Notes under the pieces: model-generated | The model's input: the letters and a program-made list of their open reading frames with translations, nothing else | Told to the model about the DNA's origin: nothing | Databases searched by the model: none | DNA from: Promicromonospora sukumoe | GTDB lineage: Bacteria; Actinomycetota; Actinomycetes; Actinomycetales; Cellulomonadaceae | DNA: 64,000 nt | Assembly (NCBI RefSeq): GCF_014137995.1 | Contig: NZ_JACGWV010000003.1 | Location: 496,001 to 560,000, forward strand | Direction: 5' to 3' | Position numbers and translations under genes: made by a program | Part shown: piece after piece, positions 1 to 8,862 of the stretch | Position numbering within the stretch: position 1 is the first letter of the stretch | Layout: each line of letters opens with the position of its first letter

Positions 1-304
1 TCGGTGCGCCGCGTCGCCTCCCCTGCTGTCACGGGGACCCATCCTGCCGCACCCGGGGCGCCCCGGCCGACCGGGTGGGCGCCGGTCGGCCGGGTCGAGC
101 GGGCGGCCCGGCCCAAGCGTTCCTGGGAGGGGCTCGGCCGGGTGTCGTCCGGCCGGCTGGACCGGACAAAGCTGTGAAGTAGGACATGTGACCGACTCGG
201 CGGCGCGGCTGCCCTCCGGTCCCGGCGCGGCGTCGTATTTTGGTGCCGCGGCCGTCATCGCACGTCAGGCCGTGGGTGTCACGAAGATTCTGGGGGTCGA
301 GCAG
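1..304. other. Upstream stretch without a supported gene
   Basis: High-GC sequence in which I see no convincing gene. Open frames here, including one on the minus strand, have compositions expected of antisense or shifted frames. The AT-richer bases at 230-292 may hold the promoter of the following gene. Confidence 0.4.
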
Positions 305-1111
305 GTGGTCAGTGCGCCGGAGCGGGCCGAGCAGTCCCTGGGCCGGATCGCGGTCGAGCCGCGCCCCGACGGCGGTCGGCCCCGCCGGGGACGGTTCATC
401 GCGGTGCTGGTCGTGGTGCTGCTCGGCGTGATCGGCGTCGCCGTCACCTGGCCGCAGCCCGACCCGCCGATCGCCGCGGAGAAGATCAGCCCGCCCGAGC
501 CCGTGGACCCCAACGCGGCCGCGTCGCCGTGCACGCCCGAGGACCTCGACGTCGGCCTCGCGGCTGACCGTACGGCGGTGACGCCCGGCGTGCCGGTCCG
601 GTTCACGGTGTCGGTGCGGAACACGGGCCAGGTGCAGTGCCTGGTCGACGCTCCCCGGCACGGCCTCGCCGTGACCGTCTACCAGGGCGAGGTGGGCGAG
701 CCGACGGCGGAGCGGGCCTGGTCGTCCGCCGACTGCGCCGACCAGGACGAGGAGCGGCTGCTCCTCCTCGGGCCCGGCGACGTGGACACCACCAACGTGA
801 GCTGGTCCGACGCCCGGTCGGAGCCCGGCTGCGCGGACGACCAGCCCCGGCCCAAGCCAGGCGAGTACACGGCGCAGGTCGCGCTCGCCGGCGTCGACGG
901 CGCGACCAGCGACGTCGTCCGGCTGACGTACACGGTGCCGCAGCCGTCCGCGTCACCGTCGTCCTCCGGGGACCCGTCGGGGGAGCCGTCCGGGAACGCG
1001 TCGGGCGACCCGAGCGCCGACCCCAGCGAGTCGCAGGACGGCGGCGCGGGCAAGGACGCAGGCAAGGACGCGGACTCGAAGGCGACGTCGGAGCCGGACT
1101 CGAAGGGCTAG
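305..1111 (+). CDS. Membrane-anchored extracytoplasmic protein, unknown function
   Basis: Not recognised. A short basic cytoplasmic stretch is followed by one membrane segment (about residues 31-49 from this start), an extracytoplasmic domain with four or more cysteines and beta-rich character, and a Ser/Pro/Gly/Asp-rich low-complexity tail of about 55 residues that looks like a wall-spanning linker. Start uncertain: GTG at 305 has a GGGGG stretch 8 nt upstream and AT-richer bases before it (TATTTT at 236, GATTCT at 286), so I prefer it (268 aa); an in-frame GTG at 188 would give 307 aa. The gene converges on disA, with a palindrome between the two. Confidence 0.7.
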   Translation: MVSAPERAEQSLGRIAVEPRPDGGRPRRGRFIAVLVVVLLGVIGVAVTWPQPDPPIAAEKISPPEPVDPNAAASPCTPEDLDVGLAADRTAVTPGVPVRFTVSVRNTGQVQCLVDAPRHGLAVTVYQGEVGEPTAERAWSSADCADQDEERLLLLGPGDVDTTNVSWSDARSEPGCADDQPRPKPGEYTAQVALAGVDGATSDVVRLTYTVPQPSASPSSSGDPSGEPSGNASGDPSADPSESQDGGAGKDAGKDADSKATSEPDSKG

Positions 1112-1128
1112 CCCTGACCGTTCCCGCC

Positions 1129-1174
1129 CGTGTCAGACACACAGGTCACCCGGGGGACCTGTAGGTCTGACACG
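1129..1174. repeat. Palindromic repeat family A, copy 1
   Basis: Inverted repeat starting CGTGTCAGAC and ending GTCTGACACG, with AGGTC/GACCT inner arms. It lies between the convergent ends of the 305-1111 gene and disA, where it could terminate both. Five more copies occur at 12041, 39911, 43613, 50536 and 57259. This copy has the poorest pairing in the variable part of the arms. Confidence 0.85.
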
Positions 1175-1196
1175 AGCGGGCTGGGGGACGCGCGGG

Positions 1197-2279
1197 TCAG
1201 ACGTAGCGTTCGAGGATGCTCGACTCCGCGAGCCGGGACAGGCCCTCGCGGATCGTCCGGGCGCGCTGCTCGCCCACGCCGTCGACCGACATGAGGTCGT
1301 CCACGCTCGCGGCGAGGAGCTTCTGCAGGCTGCTGAAGTGGCCCACGAGCTGCTCGATCGTGACGCTCGGCAGGCGCGGCACCTTGGACAGCAGGCGGTA
1401 GCCGTGCGGCGCGACGGCGGCGTCGAGCGCGTCCCCGCCGCCCGGCAGGTCGAGGATGCGGCCGATCTGGCTCATGTCGAGCAGCTCCTGCGACGTGAGC
1501 GCGGACAGCTCCGCCTGCACGTCGCCGAGGGTGCGGTCCTTGCGGCTCAGCACGTAGTCGCGGATCACGAACTCGCGGTCCGAGCCGACGTCGCCGATCA
1601 GCTCGTCGAGCTGCAGCGCGAGCAGCCGGCCGTCCACGCCGAGCTCGATCACGTAGCCCGCGATCTCGTCGGAGATGCGCCCCACCATCTCGAGGCGCTG
1701 CACCACGGAACACACGTCGCGCACGGTGACCAGGTCCTCGATCTCCAGCGCGGAGAGCGTGCCGGACACCTCGTCGAGGCGGGCCCGGTAGCGCTCGAGC
1801 GTGGCGAGGGCCTGGTTGGCGCGGCCGAGGATCGTGTCCGAGTCCTCCAGCACGTGCCGCTGGCCGCCAACGTAGAGGGCGACGATCCGCATGGACTGGC
1901 TCACCGAGATCACGGGGAACCCGGTCTGCTTGGCGACGCGCTCGGCGGTGCGGTGGCGCGTGCCCGACTCGGTGGTCTCTATGGTCGGGTCGGGCAGCAG
2001 CTGCACGGCGGCCTTGCGGATGCGGGTGGCGTGCCGGTCGAGCACGACGGCGCCGTCCATCTTGGAGAGCTCGCGCAGCCGGGTCGCCGAGAAGTCGACG
2101 TCGAGCGAGAACCCGCCGGAGCAGATCTGCTCGACGACCTCGTCAAGGCCGAGGACGATGAGCGCGCCGGTGCGGCCACGCAGGATGCGTTCCAGCCCGT
2201 CGCGAAGCTCGGTCCCGGGCGCGACGGCGGCCAGGGTCTCACGGAGCAGCTCGTCAGTGTGCGAGGAGGTCGTGGCCAC
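1197..2279 (-). CDS. disA: DNA integrity scanning protein / diadenylate cyclase DisA
   Basis: Makes cyclic di-AMP from two ATP and scans DNA for branched structures (family knowledge). The 360 aa length is typical. The DAC domain carries the DGA motif at residues 75-77 and the GTRHRTAER motif at 106-114, the two signatures of the active site; a linker helix region follows, and a C-terminal helix-hairpin-helix segment contains GVGEQRA. GTG start; TAGGAT lies exactly 6 nt upstream of it, which suggests a leaderless transcript even though radA lies 53 nt upstream in the same direction. The radA-disA order is common in actinobacteria. Confidence 0.97.
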   Translation of the reverse strand: MATTSSHTDELLRETLAAVAPGTELRDGLERILRGRTGALIVLGLDEVVEQICSGGFSLDVDFSATRLRELSKMDGAVVLDRHATRIRKAAVQLLPDPTIETTESGTRHRTAERVAKQTGFPVISVSQSMRIVALYVGGQRHVLEDSDTILGRANQALATLERYRARLDEVSGTLSALEIEDLVTVRDVCSVVQRLEMVGRISDEIAGYVIELGVDGRLLALQLDELIGDVGSDREFVIRDYVLSRKDRTLGDVQAELSALTSQELLDMSQIGRILDLPGGGDALDAAVAPHGYRLLSKVPRLPSVTIEQLVGHFSSLQKLLAASVDDLMSVDGVGEQRARTIREGLSRLAESSILERYV

Positions 2280-2332
2280 GAAGAAATCCTACGCTGTGCC
2301 CCAGGGGCCAAGCAGTTGGTTTCATGAACCGG

Positions 2333-3766
2333 TCATCTGCCGGCCACCTCACCGTTGCCCTGACCGCCTAGGCCCTGCGCCCACTCCACGGCGTCGCGGA
2401 TGTGCGTCGCCTCGACGAGCTTGAGCCCCTCGGGCGCCTTGACCCCGGTCCCGTGCGGCACCACCGCGTGCGCGAACCCCAGCCGTGCGGCCTCGCCCAG
2501 GCGGCGGTCGAGCCCGGCGACCGGGCGCAGGTCGCCCGCCAGGCCCACCTCGCCGACGGCGACGGTGGCACCGGGCAGCGGCTTGCCGGTCCGGGCGGAC
2601 ACGAGCGCGAGGGCGGCCGCGAGGTCGGACGCGGGCTCGGTGATGCGGACGCCGCCGACCGTGGAGGCGTAGACGTCCTGGTCCGCGAGCCGCAGCCCGC
2701 CGTGCCGCTGGAGCACGGCGAGGATCATCGCCAGCCGGCTGGAGTCCACGCCGCTGGTGGCGCGGCGCGGGTTGTTCAGCGGGCTCGGCGCCACCAGGCC
2801 CTGCACCTCGACCGCGAGCGGCCGCCGTCCCTCCAGCGTGACCGTGATGCACGAGCCGGCCACCCCCGACCCGGCGTGCGACAGGAACAGCCCGGACGGG
2901 TCGGGCAGCCCCACGATCCCGTCCTCCGACAGGTCGAAGCAGCCCACCTCGTCCGTGGGGCCGTACCGGTTCTTCACCGCGCGGATCATCCGCAGGCGGG
3001 AGTGCCGGTCACCCTCGAACTGGCAGACCACGTCCACCAGGTGCTCCAGCGTGCGCGGCCCCGCGACCGAGCCGTCCTTGGTCACGTGCCCCACGAGGAT
3101 CGTGGGGATCTGCCGCTCCTTCGCCACGGCGATCAGCGCCGCGGCGACCTCCCGGACCTGCGAGACGCCGCCCGGGGCCCCGTCCACCTGCGAGGACGCG
3201 ATGGTCTGCACCGAGTCGACGATCAGCATGTCGGGCTGGTTGGCCTCCAGGTGGCCCAGCACCGTGCCGAGGTCGGTCTCCGCGGCCAGCAGCAGCGTGC
3301 GCGACAGCGCCCCGATCCGTTCGGCCCGCAGCCGGACCTGCCCGGCGGACTCCTCACCGGTCACGTAGAGCACCGTGCGGGGCGACTCGAACCCGTCCGG
3401 GCCCAGCGCGCCGTCCGCCACGTTGCTCGCGACCGCGAGCAGCAGCGTCGACTTGCCCACGCCCGGCTCGCCCGCGAGCAGGATCACGGCCCCCGGCACG
3501 AGGCCGCCGCCGAGCACCCGGTCGAACTCGCCGACGCCGGTCGGGTTGGCGCGTGCCGACTCCACGTCGATGTCCGCGATGGGCCGGGCGGGCGTGCGAG
3601 CGGGCGACACCGCCGCCGTGCGGGGGCCGGTCGCCGCCGGGCCGTCCTCGGTCACGGTGCCCCACTCCTGGCACTCGCCGCAGCGGCCGACCCACTTGAC
3701 GGTGGTCCAGCCGCACTCGGTGCACCGGTACGCGGGCCGGGCCTTCTTGGAGGTCGATGAGGTCAC
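2333..3766 (-). CDS. radA: DNA repair protein RadA (Sms)
   Basis: RecA-like ATPase that promotes branch migration during recombinational repair (family knowledge). 477 aa. N-terminal zinc finger with CxxC pairs at residues 15-18 and 29-32, Walker A GEPGVGKST at 99-107, Walker B LIVDS at 181-185, the RadA-specific KNRYG motif at 265-269 (KNRFG in most homologues), then a Lon-protease-like C-terminal domain. GTG start at 3766, with TACGGT 7 nt upstream pointing to leaderless translation. The frame stays open far upstream of this start, but that part has no RadA similarity. Confidence 0.96.
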   Translation of the reverse strand: MTSSTSKKARPAYRCTECGWTTVKWVGRCGECQEWGTVTEDGPAATGPRTAAVSPARTPARPIADIDVESARANPTGVGEFDRVLGGGLVPGAVILLAGEPGVGKSTLLLAVASNVADGALGPDGFESPRTVLYVTGEESAGQVRLRAERIGALSRTLLLAAETDLGTVLGHLEANQPDMLIVDSVQTIASSQVDGAPGGVSQVREVAAALIAVAKERQIPTILVGHVTKDGSVAGPRTLEHLVDVVCQFEGDRHSRLRMIRAVKNRYGPTDEVGCFDLSEDGIVGLPDPSGLFLSHAGSGVAGSCITVTLEGRRPLAVEVQGLVAPSPLNNPRRATSGVDSSRLAMILAVLQRHGGLRLADQDVYASTVGGVRITEPASDLAAALALVSARTGKPLPGATVAVGEVGLAGDLRPVAGLDRRLGEAARLGFAHAVVPHGTGVKAPEGLKLVEATHIRDAVEWAQGLGGQGNGEVAGR

Positions 3767-3856
3767 GAGGGGAACCGTACGTGCCGCCACTGACACCGGC
3801 CGAAGATCACCCGGGTCGAGGCCCCCGGACGGCCCTGGACGGCACCCCGGGCCAGG

Positions 3857-3862
3857 TAGTTT
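3857..3862 (+). promoter_or_regulatory. -10 box for leaderless transcript (PAP2 gene)
   Basis: TAGTTT lies exactly 6 nt before the ATG at 3869, with no Shine-Dalgarno between. The same TANNNT-N6/7-start arrangement recurs at about a dozen genes in the window. Confidence 0.5.
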
Positions 3863-3868
3863 GCATGG

Positions 3869-4852
3869 ATGCCGGCCTCCGACGGGCTCGTGGCGCCCCG
3901 TGCCGACGCGCACGCCCGCCCGGACCACCCGACGCTCCTGCACCACCCGACGCCCCCGCAGCACCCGACACCCCCGCACCGTCCCGCGGCAGGTTCCGCC
4001 GCCCGCGTCGCGGGCCTCGTGGTCGTGCTCGCCGTGGCCCTCGGCACCTGGCTGGTCTGGTGGGCGATGGTCACCACCTGGCCCGGGCAGCGCGTCGAGG
4101 AGCTGGTCTTCGTCACGGCCGACCTGTTCCAGGACGTGGTCAACCGGCCCGTGGAGCCGGTGCTGCTGCTCGGCTCGCCGCCGTGGCTCGTGACCGGCTT
4201 CCTCGCGGTGTGCGGCGTCGGGCTGCTGCGCCGGCGGTGGGGTGCCACGGCGATGGCCGCCACCGTCGTCGTCGGCTCGAACCTGACCACGCAGGTGGTC
4301 AAGGACGGCGTGCTCTACCGCACCGGGCTGGTCGGGGAGTGGAACCGCGACGTCAACACCCTGCCCAGCGGCCACGTCACCGTGGTGGCGGCCGCCTGGG
4401 CGGCGCTGCTGCTCGTGGTGCCCCGGCGCTGGCGGCCGGTCACGGCGCTCGCGGGCGCCGTCGCGACCTGTGCCATGGGCCTCGCGACGATCGCGGACCG
4501 GTGGCACCGCCCGTCGGACGTGGTCGCGGCGGTGCTCGTCGTCGTGCTGTGGACGGCGCTGGTGGGCGTGGTGGCGCCGGCCGCATGGGCGGACCGGCGC
4601 CAGGACGACCCGCGGGCCCGCACGGAGCGGCCGACGCGGCTGGTCGCCATCTTCCTCGGCGCCTTCGCCGCCCCGCTGGCCGTGCTGTCGGTCCTGGCCG
4701 CCGCCTTCGCGGAGGGGCACATCGGGTCGGGCCCGGCCTGGGACGCGGGGCTCGTCGCGTACGTGGGCGGCCACCTCGCGGCGTTCGCCGTCGCGACGGC
4801 CGCGTTCGCCGTGCTGCTCCCGCTGAGCCAGGCGGCCGTGCGGCCCCGGTAG
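3869..4852 (+). CDS. PAP2-superfamily membrane phosphatase
   Basis: Integral membrane lipid-phosphate phosphatase of the PAP2 type; the substrate (e.g. undecaprenyl diphosphate or phosphatidate) cannot be told from sequence. 327 aa: a His/Pro-rich cytoplasmic N-terminus (residues 1-45), then about six membrane segments. Signature motifs: KDGVLYR (145-151), PSGH (166-169) and DRWHRPSD (210-217) with the catalytic histidines. The extra C-terminal membrane helices exceed the minimal PAP2 core. Divergent from radA. ATG chosen for its -10 box 6 nt upstream. Confidence 0.88.
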   Translation: MPASDGLVAPRADAHARPDHPTLLHHPTPPQHPTPPHRPAAGSAARVAGLVVVLAVALGTWLVWWAMVTTWPGQRVEELVFVTADLFQDVVNRPVEPVLLLGSPPWLVTGFLAVCGVGLLRRRWGATAMAATVVVGSNLTTQVVKDGVLYRTGLVGEWNRDVNTLPSGHVTVVAAAWAALLLVVPRRWRPVTALAGAVATCAMGLATIADRWHRPSDVVAAVLVVVLWTALVGVVAPAAWADRRQDDPRARTERPTRLVAIFLGAFAAPLAVLSVLAAAFAEGHIGSGPAWDAGLVAYVGGHLAAFAVATAAFAVLLPLSQAAVRPR

Positions 4853-4988
4853 GCCTGGGCTCACCCGGTGGCCCCGGGCTCACCCTGCCCTGCCGGGCGT
4901 GCCTCCCTGCCGATGTCAGTGGCGCGACATAAGGTCTCTGCTGAGCCACCGTGACGTATCCGGTGGACCGAGCACGGGGGAGCCAGAC

Positions 4989-5642
4989 ATGACCGACCAG
5001 CGCGTGAACTCACCACGCACCGGCGCGACAGCATCGGTGAGCGGCAAGAAGGCATCGCCCGCCGTGTACCGGCGCCGTCGGTTCGTCGCGTTCGTGGGCG
5101 TGCTCGTCGTGGTGGTCGTGCTCGTCCTCCTGGCGGGCTTCGCCTGGCCCGGCTTCTGGCGCGCCGAGGCGACGCCGGAGCCCGTGCCGACCGTGACCGT
5201 CACGGCGCCGGTGCCGACCCCGACCGTCAAGGCGATGGACCGCAGCGGCGACGAGACCGCCTTCCAGAAGGCCCTCCCGTCGGCGGTGCTGCAGCTCGCG
5301 CTCGGCTCGCTCGCCGAGGCCAAGGAGCCCAAGGGCGAGGGCGCGCTGGAGGCCTGGACCGCCGAGTACTCGGACGGTGACGCCGTCGAGGTGGCGGTCG
5401 TGGCCGGGCAGTGGGCCTCGCCGGACGAGGCCGCCACCGGGGCCGCGGCCTGGACCTCGGCCGCCGGCGAGGCGGAGCGGACGGGCGACGTCAAGGTCGG
5501 CAAGGAAGTCGTCGGGCAGTACGCGTTCGTGCCGGCCAAGGGCGGCACCACCGTCGTCGTGTGGCAGAACGGGACCGCCGTGCTCCAGGCGACCGGTCCG
5601 ACGGACCTCATGGAGGACTTCTACACGGCCTTCCCCCTGTGA
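4989..5642 (+). CDS. Single-pass membrane protein, unknown function
   Basis: Not recognised. 217 aa: basic cytoplasmic N-terminus, one membrane helix (residues 32-53), a Thr/Pro/Val linker (about 60-82), and a small extracytoplasmic alpha/beta domain with no motif I know. ATG at 4989 chosen because GGGGGA lies 8 nt upstream; the frame is open further upstream but without a ribosome site. It ends 61 nt before proC, which has its own promoter-like -10 box. Confidence 0.75.
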   Translation: MTDQRVNSPRTGATASVSGKKASPAVYRRRRFVAFVGVLVVVVVLVLLAGFAWPGFWRAEATPEPVPTVTVTAPVPTPTVKAMDRSGDETAFQKALPSAVLQLALGSLAEAKEPKGEGALEAWTAEYSDGDAVEVAVVAGQWASPDEAATGAAAWTSAAGEAERTGDVKVGKEVVGQYAFVPAKGGTTVVVWQNGTAVLQATGPTDLMEDFYTAFPL

Positions 5643-5703
5643 CCGGAGCGCGGACCACGGGCGCGCGTCGCCCGGGCGGGGCGTGCCGGGAGACAATGGT
5701 GCG

Positions 5704-6507
5704 GTGAACCAGCGACTTGCAGTGCTCGGGGCCGGGAACATGGGCGAGGCGGTGCTCGCGGGCGCGCTGTCGGCGGGCTGGGCCGCGTCCGACGTCGTCG
5801 CCACCGTGCGGACCGAGGCCAAGGCGCAGCACCTGCGCGAGACCTATCAGGTAGCCACCACCAGCGACAACGTCGCCGCGGTGCAGGGCGCCGGCATCGT
5901 GCTCGTGGGCGTGAAGCCCAAGGACGTGGGCGCGCTGCTCGACGAGGTCGCGTCCGCGATCGACCCGGCCGCCGTCGTCGTCACCGTCGCGGCCGGCCAC
6001 CCCACGGAGTTCTACGAGCGGCGGCTGCCGGCCGGCGTCGCCGTGGTGCGCACCGTGCCGAACACGCCCGCGGCGATCGGCGCGGGCATCACGGCGATCG
6101 CGCCGGGCGCGGCCGCCACGGAGGCCCACCTGGCGGCGGTCGAGCACCTGCTCGCCGGCACGGGCGCGGTGGTGCGCGCCGCGGAGAAGGACCTCGACGC
6201 CGTCTCCGCGATCTCCGGCTCCGGCCCCGCGTACGTCTTCTACGTGGCCGACGCCCTCGCCGAGGCCGGCGTGCTGCTCGGCCTCACGCGCGCCGTCGCG
6301 CGTGAGCTCGCGACCCAGACGCTGCTCGGCGCCTCCCGCCTCATGGACGAGTCGGGGGAGCACCCGGTGATCCTCCGCGAGAAGGTCACCTCACCCGGCG
6401 GCACCACGGCCGCCGCCCTGCGGGCGCTCGACGACGGCGGGGTGCGCGCCTCGTTCCTCGACGCCGCCACGGCCGCGCGTGACCGCGCCCGCGCGCTGGG
6501 TGGATGA
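5704..6507 (+). CDS. proC: Pyrroline-5-carboxylate reductase
   Basis: Last step of proline synthesis: reduces 1-pyrroline-5-carboxylate with NAD(P)H. 267 aa, the normal length. Rossmann motif GAGNMG near residues 8-13, the conserved VRTVPNTPAAIGAG block, and the C-terminal family signature from ISGSGPAY through TSPGGTTAAAL to FLDAATAARDRAR. GTG start, with GACAAT exactly 6 nt upstream and no Shine-Dalgarno, so probably leaderless. Confidence 0.96.
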   Translation: MNQRLAVLGAGNMGEAVLAGALSAGWAASDVVATVRTEAKAQHLRETYQVATTSDNVAAVQGAGIVLVGVKPKDVGALLDEVASAIDPAAVVVTVAAGHPTEFYERRLPAGVAVVRTVPNTPAAIGAGITAIAPGAAATEAHLAAVEHLLAGTGAVVRAAEKDLDAVSAISGSGPAYVFYVADALAEAGVLLGLTRAVARELATQTLLGASRLMDESGEHPVILREKVTSPGGTTAAALRALDDGGVRASFLDAATAARDRARALGG

Positions 6508-6514
6508 TTCGGCC

Positions 6515-7555
6515 GTGACCATCTCTCGACCCGCGACGGCGCGGCCGCCGGCCATGGCCGACGTCGCCGCGCTCGCCGGCGTGTCCCACCAGACCGTCTC
6601 GCGGGTGCTGAACGGCCACCGGAGCGTGCGCCCGGCCACGCGCGAGCGGGTGCTGGAGGCCATCGCGGAGCTCGGCTACCGCCGCAACAGCGCGGCGCGC
6701 GCCCTGGTCACGGCGCGCTCGGCCACGGTGGGCGTGGTGACCACCGGGTCGCCGCTCTTCGGCCCGTCGAGCACGCTGATCGCCGTCGAGGAGGCCGCGC
6801 GGGAGCAGGGCTGGTACGTGAGCGTCGCGACGCTGCGGCAGTACGACGGCGCCACCCTGCACAAGGCCTTGGAACACTTCATGGACCAGGCGGTCGAGGG
6901 CATCGTGGTCATCGCGCCGCACAGCGACGTGGCCGACGCCGTGGAGTCGTTCCGGGCGCCCGTCCCCGTGGTCCTGATCGCCGCCCGGGAGCTCCAGCCC
7001 GACGTGCCGGTCATCCCGCTCGCCGTCGACCAGCGGGCCGGCACCCGGCTCGCCGTCGAGCACCTGATCGAGCTGGGGCACCGGCGCATCCTGCACGTCG
7101 CGGGCCCGCAGGACTGGCTGGACGCCGTCGAGCGCGAGGAGGCGTGGCGCGCGGTGCTCACCGAGCACGGCCTGCCGGTCCCCGACCCCGTGATCGCCGG
7201 GTGGACCGCGGACCGCGGCTACATGGTGGGCCTCGACCTGGCCCAGCGCGTCCGGGCCGGCGACGGCCCGACGGCGGTCTTCGCCGCCAACGACCAGCTC
7301 GCGCTCGGGCTGCTGCGGGCCTTCTGGGAGTGCGGCGTCTCCGTGCCCGACCACGTGTCGGTGGTCGGCTTCGACGACGTCGACGGCTCCGGCCACTTCA
7401 TCCCGCCGCTGACGACGGTGCGCCAGCCGTTCGTCGACCTCGGCCGTCGCAGCGTGGGGCTGCTCCTCGCGGCGGTGGACGGCGGCCGGCCCGCCGCGGA
7501 GCTCATCGCGCCCGAGCTGGTGGTCCGCCGGAGCGCGGCGGCCCCCCGCGCCTGA
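6515..7555 (+). CDS. LacI-family transcriptional regulator (candidate arabinose/pentose repressor)
   Basis: 346 aa. N-terminal helix-turn-helix (about residues 14-34) with recognition helix SHQTVSRVLN, then a periplasmic-binding-protein-like effector domain with the usual FAANDQLALG and VGFDDVDGS blocks. In E. coli LacI the corresponding helix is SYQTVSRVVN and binds TTGTGAGCGCTCACAA; the shared Gln and Arg make this protein the best candidate in the window for the TGTGAGCG.. operators at 12138, 17165 and 33386 (inference). GTG at 6515 chosen for GGTGGA upstream; ATG at 6554 is possible. It follows proC by 7 nt. Confidence 0.92.
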   Translation: MTISRPATARPPAMADVAALAGVSHQTVSRVLNGHRSVRPATRERVLEAIAELGYRRNSAARALVTARSATVGVVTTGSPLFGPSSTLIAVEEAAREQGWYVSVATLRQYDGATLHKALEHFMDQAVEGIVVIAPHSDVADAVESFRAPVPVVLIAARELQPDVPVIPLAVDQRAGTRLAVEHLIELGHRRILHVAGPQDWLDAVEREEAWRAVLTEHGLPVPDPVIAGWTADRGYMVGLDLAQRVRAGDGPTAVFAANDQLALGLLRAFWECGVSVPDHVSVVGFDDVDGSGHFIPPLTTVRQPFVDLGRRSVGLLLAAVDGGRPAAELIAPELVVRRSAAAPRA

Positions 7556-7626
7556 GCCCGGCGGCCCCGCGCGCCTGAGCCCGGCGGCCCCGCGCGCCTG
7601 AGCCCGGCGGCCCCGCGCGCCTGAGC
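7551..7626 (+). repeat. 23-bp tandem repeat at the 3' end of the lacI gene
   Basis: Three full copies plus a partial copy of a 23-nt unit beginning CCTGAGCCCGGCGGCC (copies at 7551, 7574, 7597, partial at 7620). The first copy contains the stop codon of the lacI gene, and each unit repeats its last codons plus stop. It fills the gap to the convergent merR gene and can also form a GC hairpin. Confidence 0.85.
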
Positions 7627-7631
7627 CGCCC

Positions 7632-8540
7632 TCAGGCCGCCTCCTCCTGGCGGGGCGCGGGGTGCACGTCGAACACGCTGACCGGCTCGCCGCCGTCCGT
7701 GGTGAACACCGAGGGGCCGTGCACGACCTGGCGTCCGGTCGGCAGGACCGGCGTGAGTCGCTCGCGCGCGATGTGCTCCTCGAAGGCGAGCGTGTGCAGG
7801 TAGCCCGCTGCCGCCTCCTCGACCGGGGTGAGCTCCCGTGCGGTCGTGGTGGTGAACGTGACCTCGACGCGTCGGGGCAGGGTTCCGGAGATCACGGCGA
7901 CCTCCTGGTCCGTGGCGGAGCGCACCCGGTCCGCGACGGTCCGGTGCGCCGCGGCCTCGAGGCCGGCGGGACGCGGGCGCGCGACGACCATCTGGCCGTA
8001 CCCGTTCCTGGTCGCGTCGGGGGCGGCGGTCCACGAGACTTCGGCCGGCCCGGCGCCCAGGTGTTCCAGCGCCTCGGCGAACGCCCGCTCGATCTCCGGC
8101 GTGACCACGGCCAGCTGGGCGAACGTACCGATCCTGCCCTCGGCGTCGTCGGGGATGTCGAGGTCGATGACCACCCCGACCCAGTCGACGGCGGGGGCGG
8201 GGGTGCTGTGCGCGGTCAGGTCCCCGAGATCGAAGGACGCCACGTGCTCGGCCACGTCGAGGTAGAAGTCCTCCATGTGCCGCTGGACCTCGACCGTCTC
8301 GCGCCACCGCTCGAACGAGAAGTCGGCTGCCGAGGCCAGCTCGGACAGCGGCACCTGGGCCCGCCGGAGCAGGTCGACGGTCATGCCGTGCCGGAGCTGG
8401 GTGCGGGAGTACACCCGGTACCCGGACACCGGGTCGATCGACGACGGCGTCACGATGTCGCGCTCCGCGTACAGCCGCAGCGCCTTCGTGGTCAGGCCGG
8501 TCATCGCCTGGAACTCCCCGGCGGTCAGTTCGTCGTTCAT
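7632..8540 (-). CDS. MerR-family transcriptional regulator with C-terminal effector domain
   Basis: 302 aa. MerR winged-helix domain at residues 5-72 (TAGEFQAMTGLTTKALRLYAERD, then GYRVYSRTQL), a helical linker with a conserved FSFERWRETVEVQR stretch, then about 170 residues with the layout of a GyrI-like ligand-binding domain. The inducer is unknown. ATG at 8540 chosen for AGGAG upstream; an upstream in-frame ATG lacks one. It is divergent from the CUT1 importer across a 322-nt gap, so it might regulate it, but the gap also holds a LacI-type palindrome. Confidence 0.88.
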   Translation of the reverse strand: MNDELTAGEFQAMTGLTTKALRLYAERDIVTPSSIDPVSGYRVYSRTQLRHGMTVDLLRRAQVPLSELASAADFSFERWRETVEVQRHMEDFYLDVAEHVASFDLGDLTAHSTPAPAVDWVGVVIDLDIPDDAEGRIGTFAQLAVVTPEIERAFAEALEHLGAGPAEVSWTAAPDATRNGYGQMVVARPRPAGLEAAAHRTVADRVRSATDQEVAVISGTLPRRVEVTFTTTTARELTPVEEAAAGYLHTLAFEEHIARERLTPVLPTGRQVVHGPSVFTTDGGEPVSVFDVHPAPRQEEAA

Positions 8541-8862
8541 CGTGCTCCTGTCGGTCGTGCGCGTCGCTGCCCCCATGGAGCAGTCGCTGTCCCCGTCGAG
8601 CATGGGGCTCGCCCCTTGGGCGAGGTCAAGACACGTCCTCCCGGTGCGCGCCTGAGCCCCGTCGGACGCGCTCCCGGACCCCCTGCATACCTATCTCAGA
8701 ACGTTGCCCAAGAGAGCGTTGACACGTTCGCGAGGCAGTGGCAGAGTCACCGCGCACGAGGATGTTTACGTTCACATTCTCGCCGCCGGGCAACGTCGTC
8801 CGGCGTGTTCCAGGACATAGCCGTCCAGGTGAGTCCGGACGACGCCGTCCGGGGAAAGGGGT
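8541..8862 (+). promoter_or_regulatory. Divergent control region between merR and the CUT1 importer
   Basis: No gene seen in these 322 nt. On the plus strand TTGACA at 8719-8724 is followed 17 nt later by CAGAGT at 8742-8747, a possible -35/-10 pair for the importer. The LacI-type palindrome at 8763-8776 would lie just downstream of the start point, placed for repression. The merR promoter should lie on the other strand near 8560-8620. Confidence 0.5.
8763..8776. promoter_or_regulatory. LacI-type operator, variant (CUT1 importer)
   Basis: TGTTTACGTTCACA; on the other strand TGTGAACGTAAACA. It resembles the TGTGAGCGCTAACA sites before araBDA and the YtfQ-type importer but differs at several positions, so binding by the same regulator is less certain. 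Confidence 0.5.
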
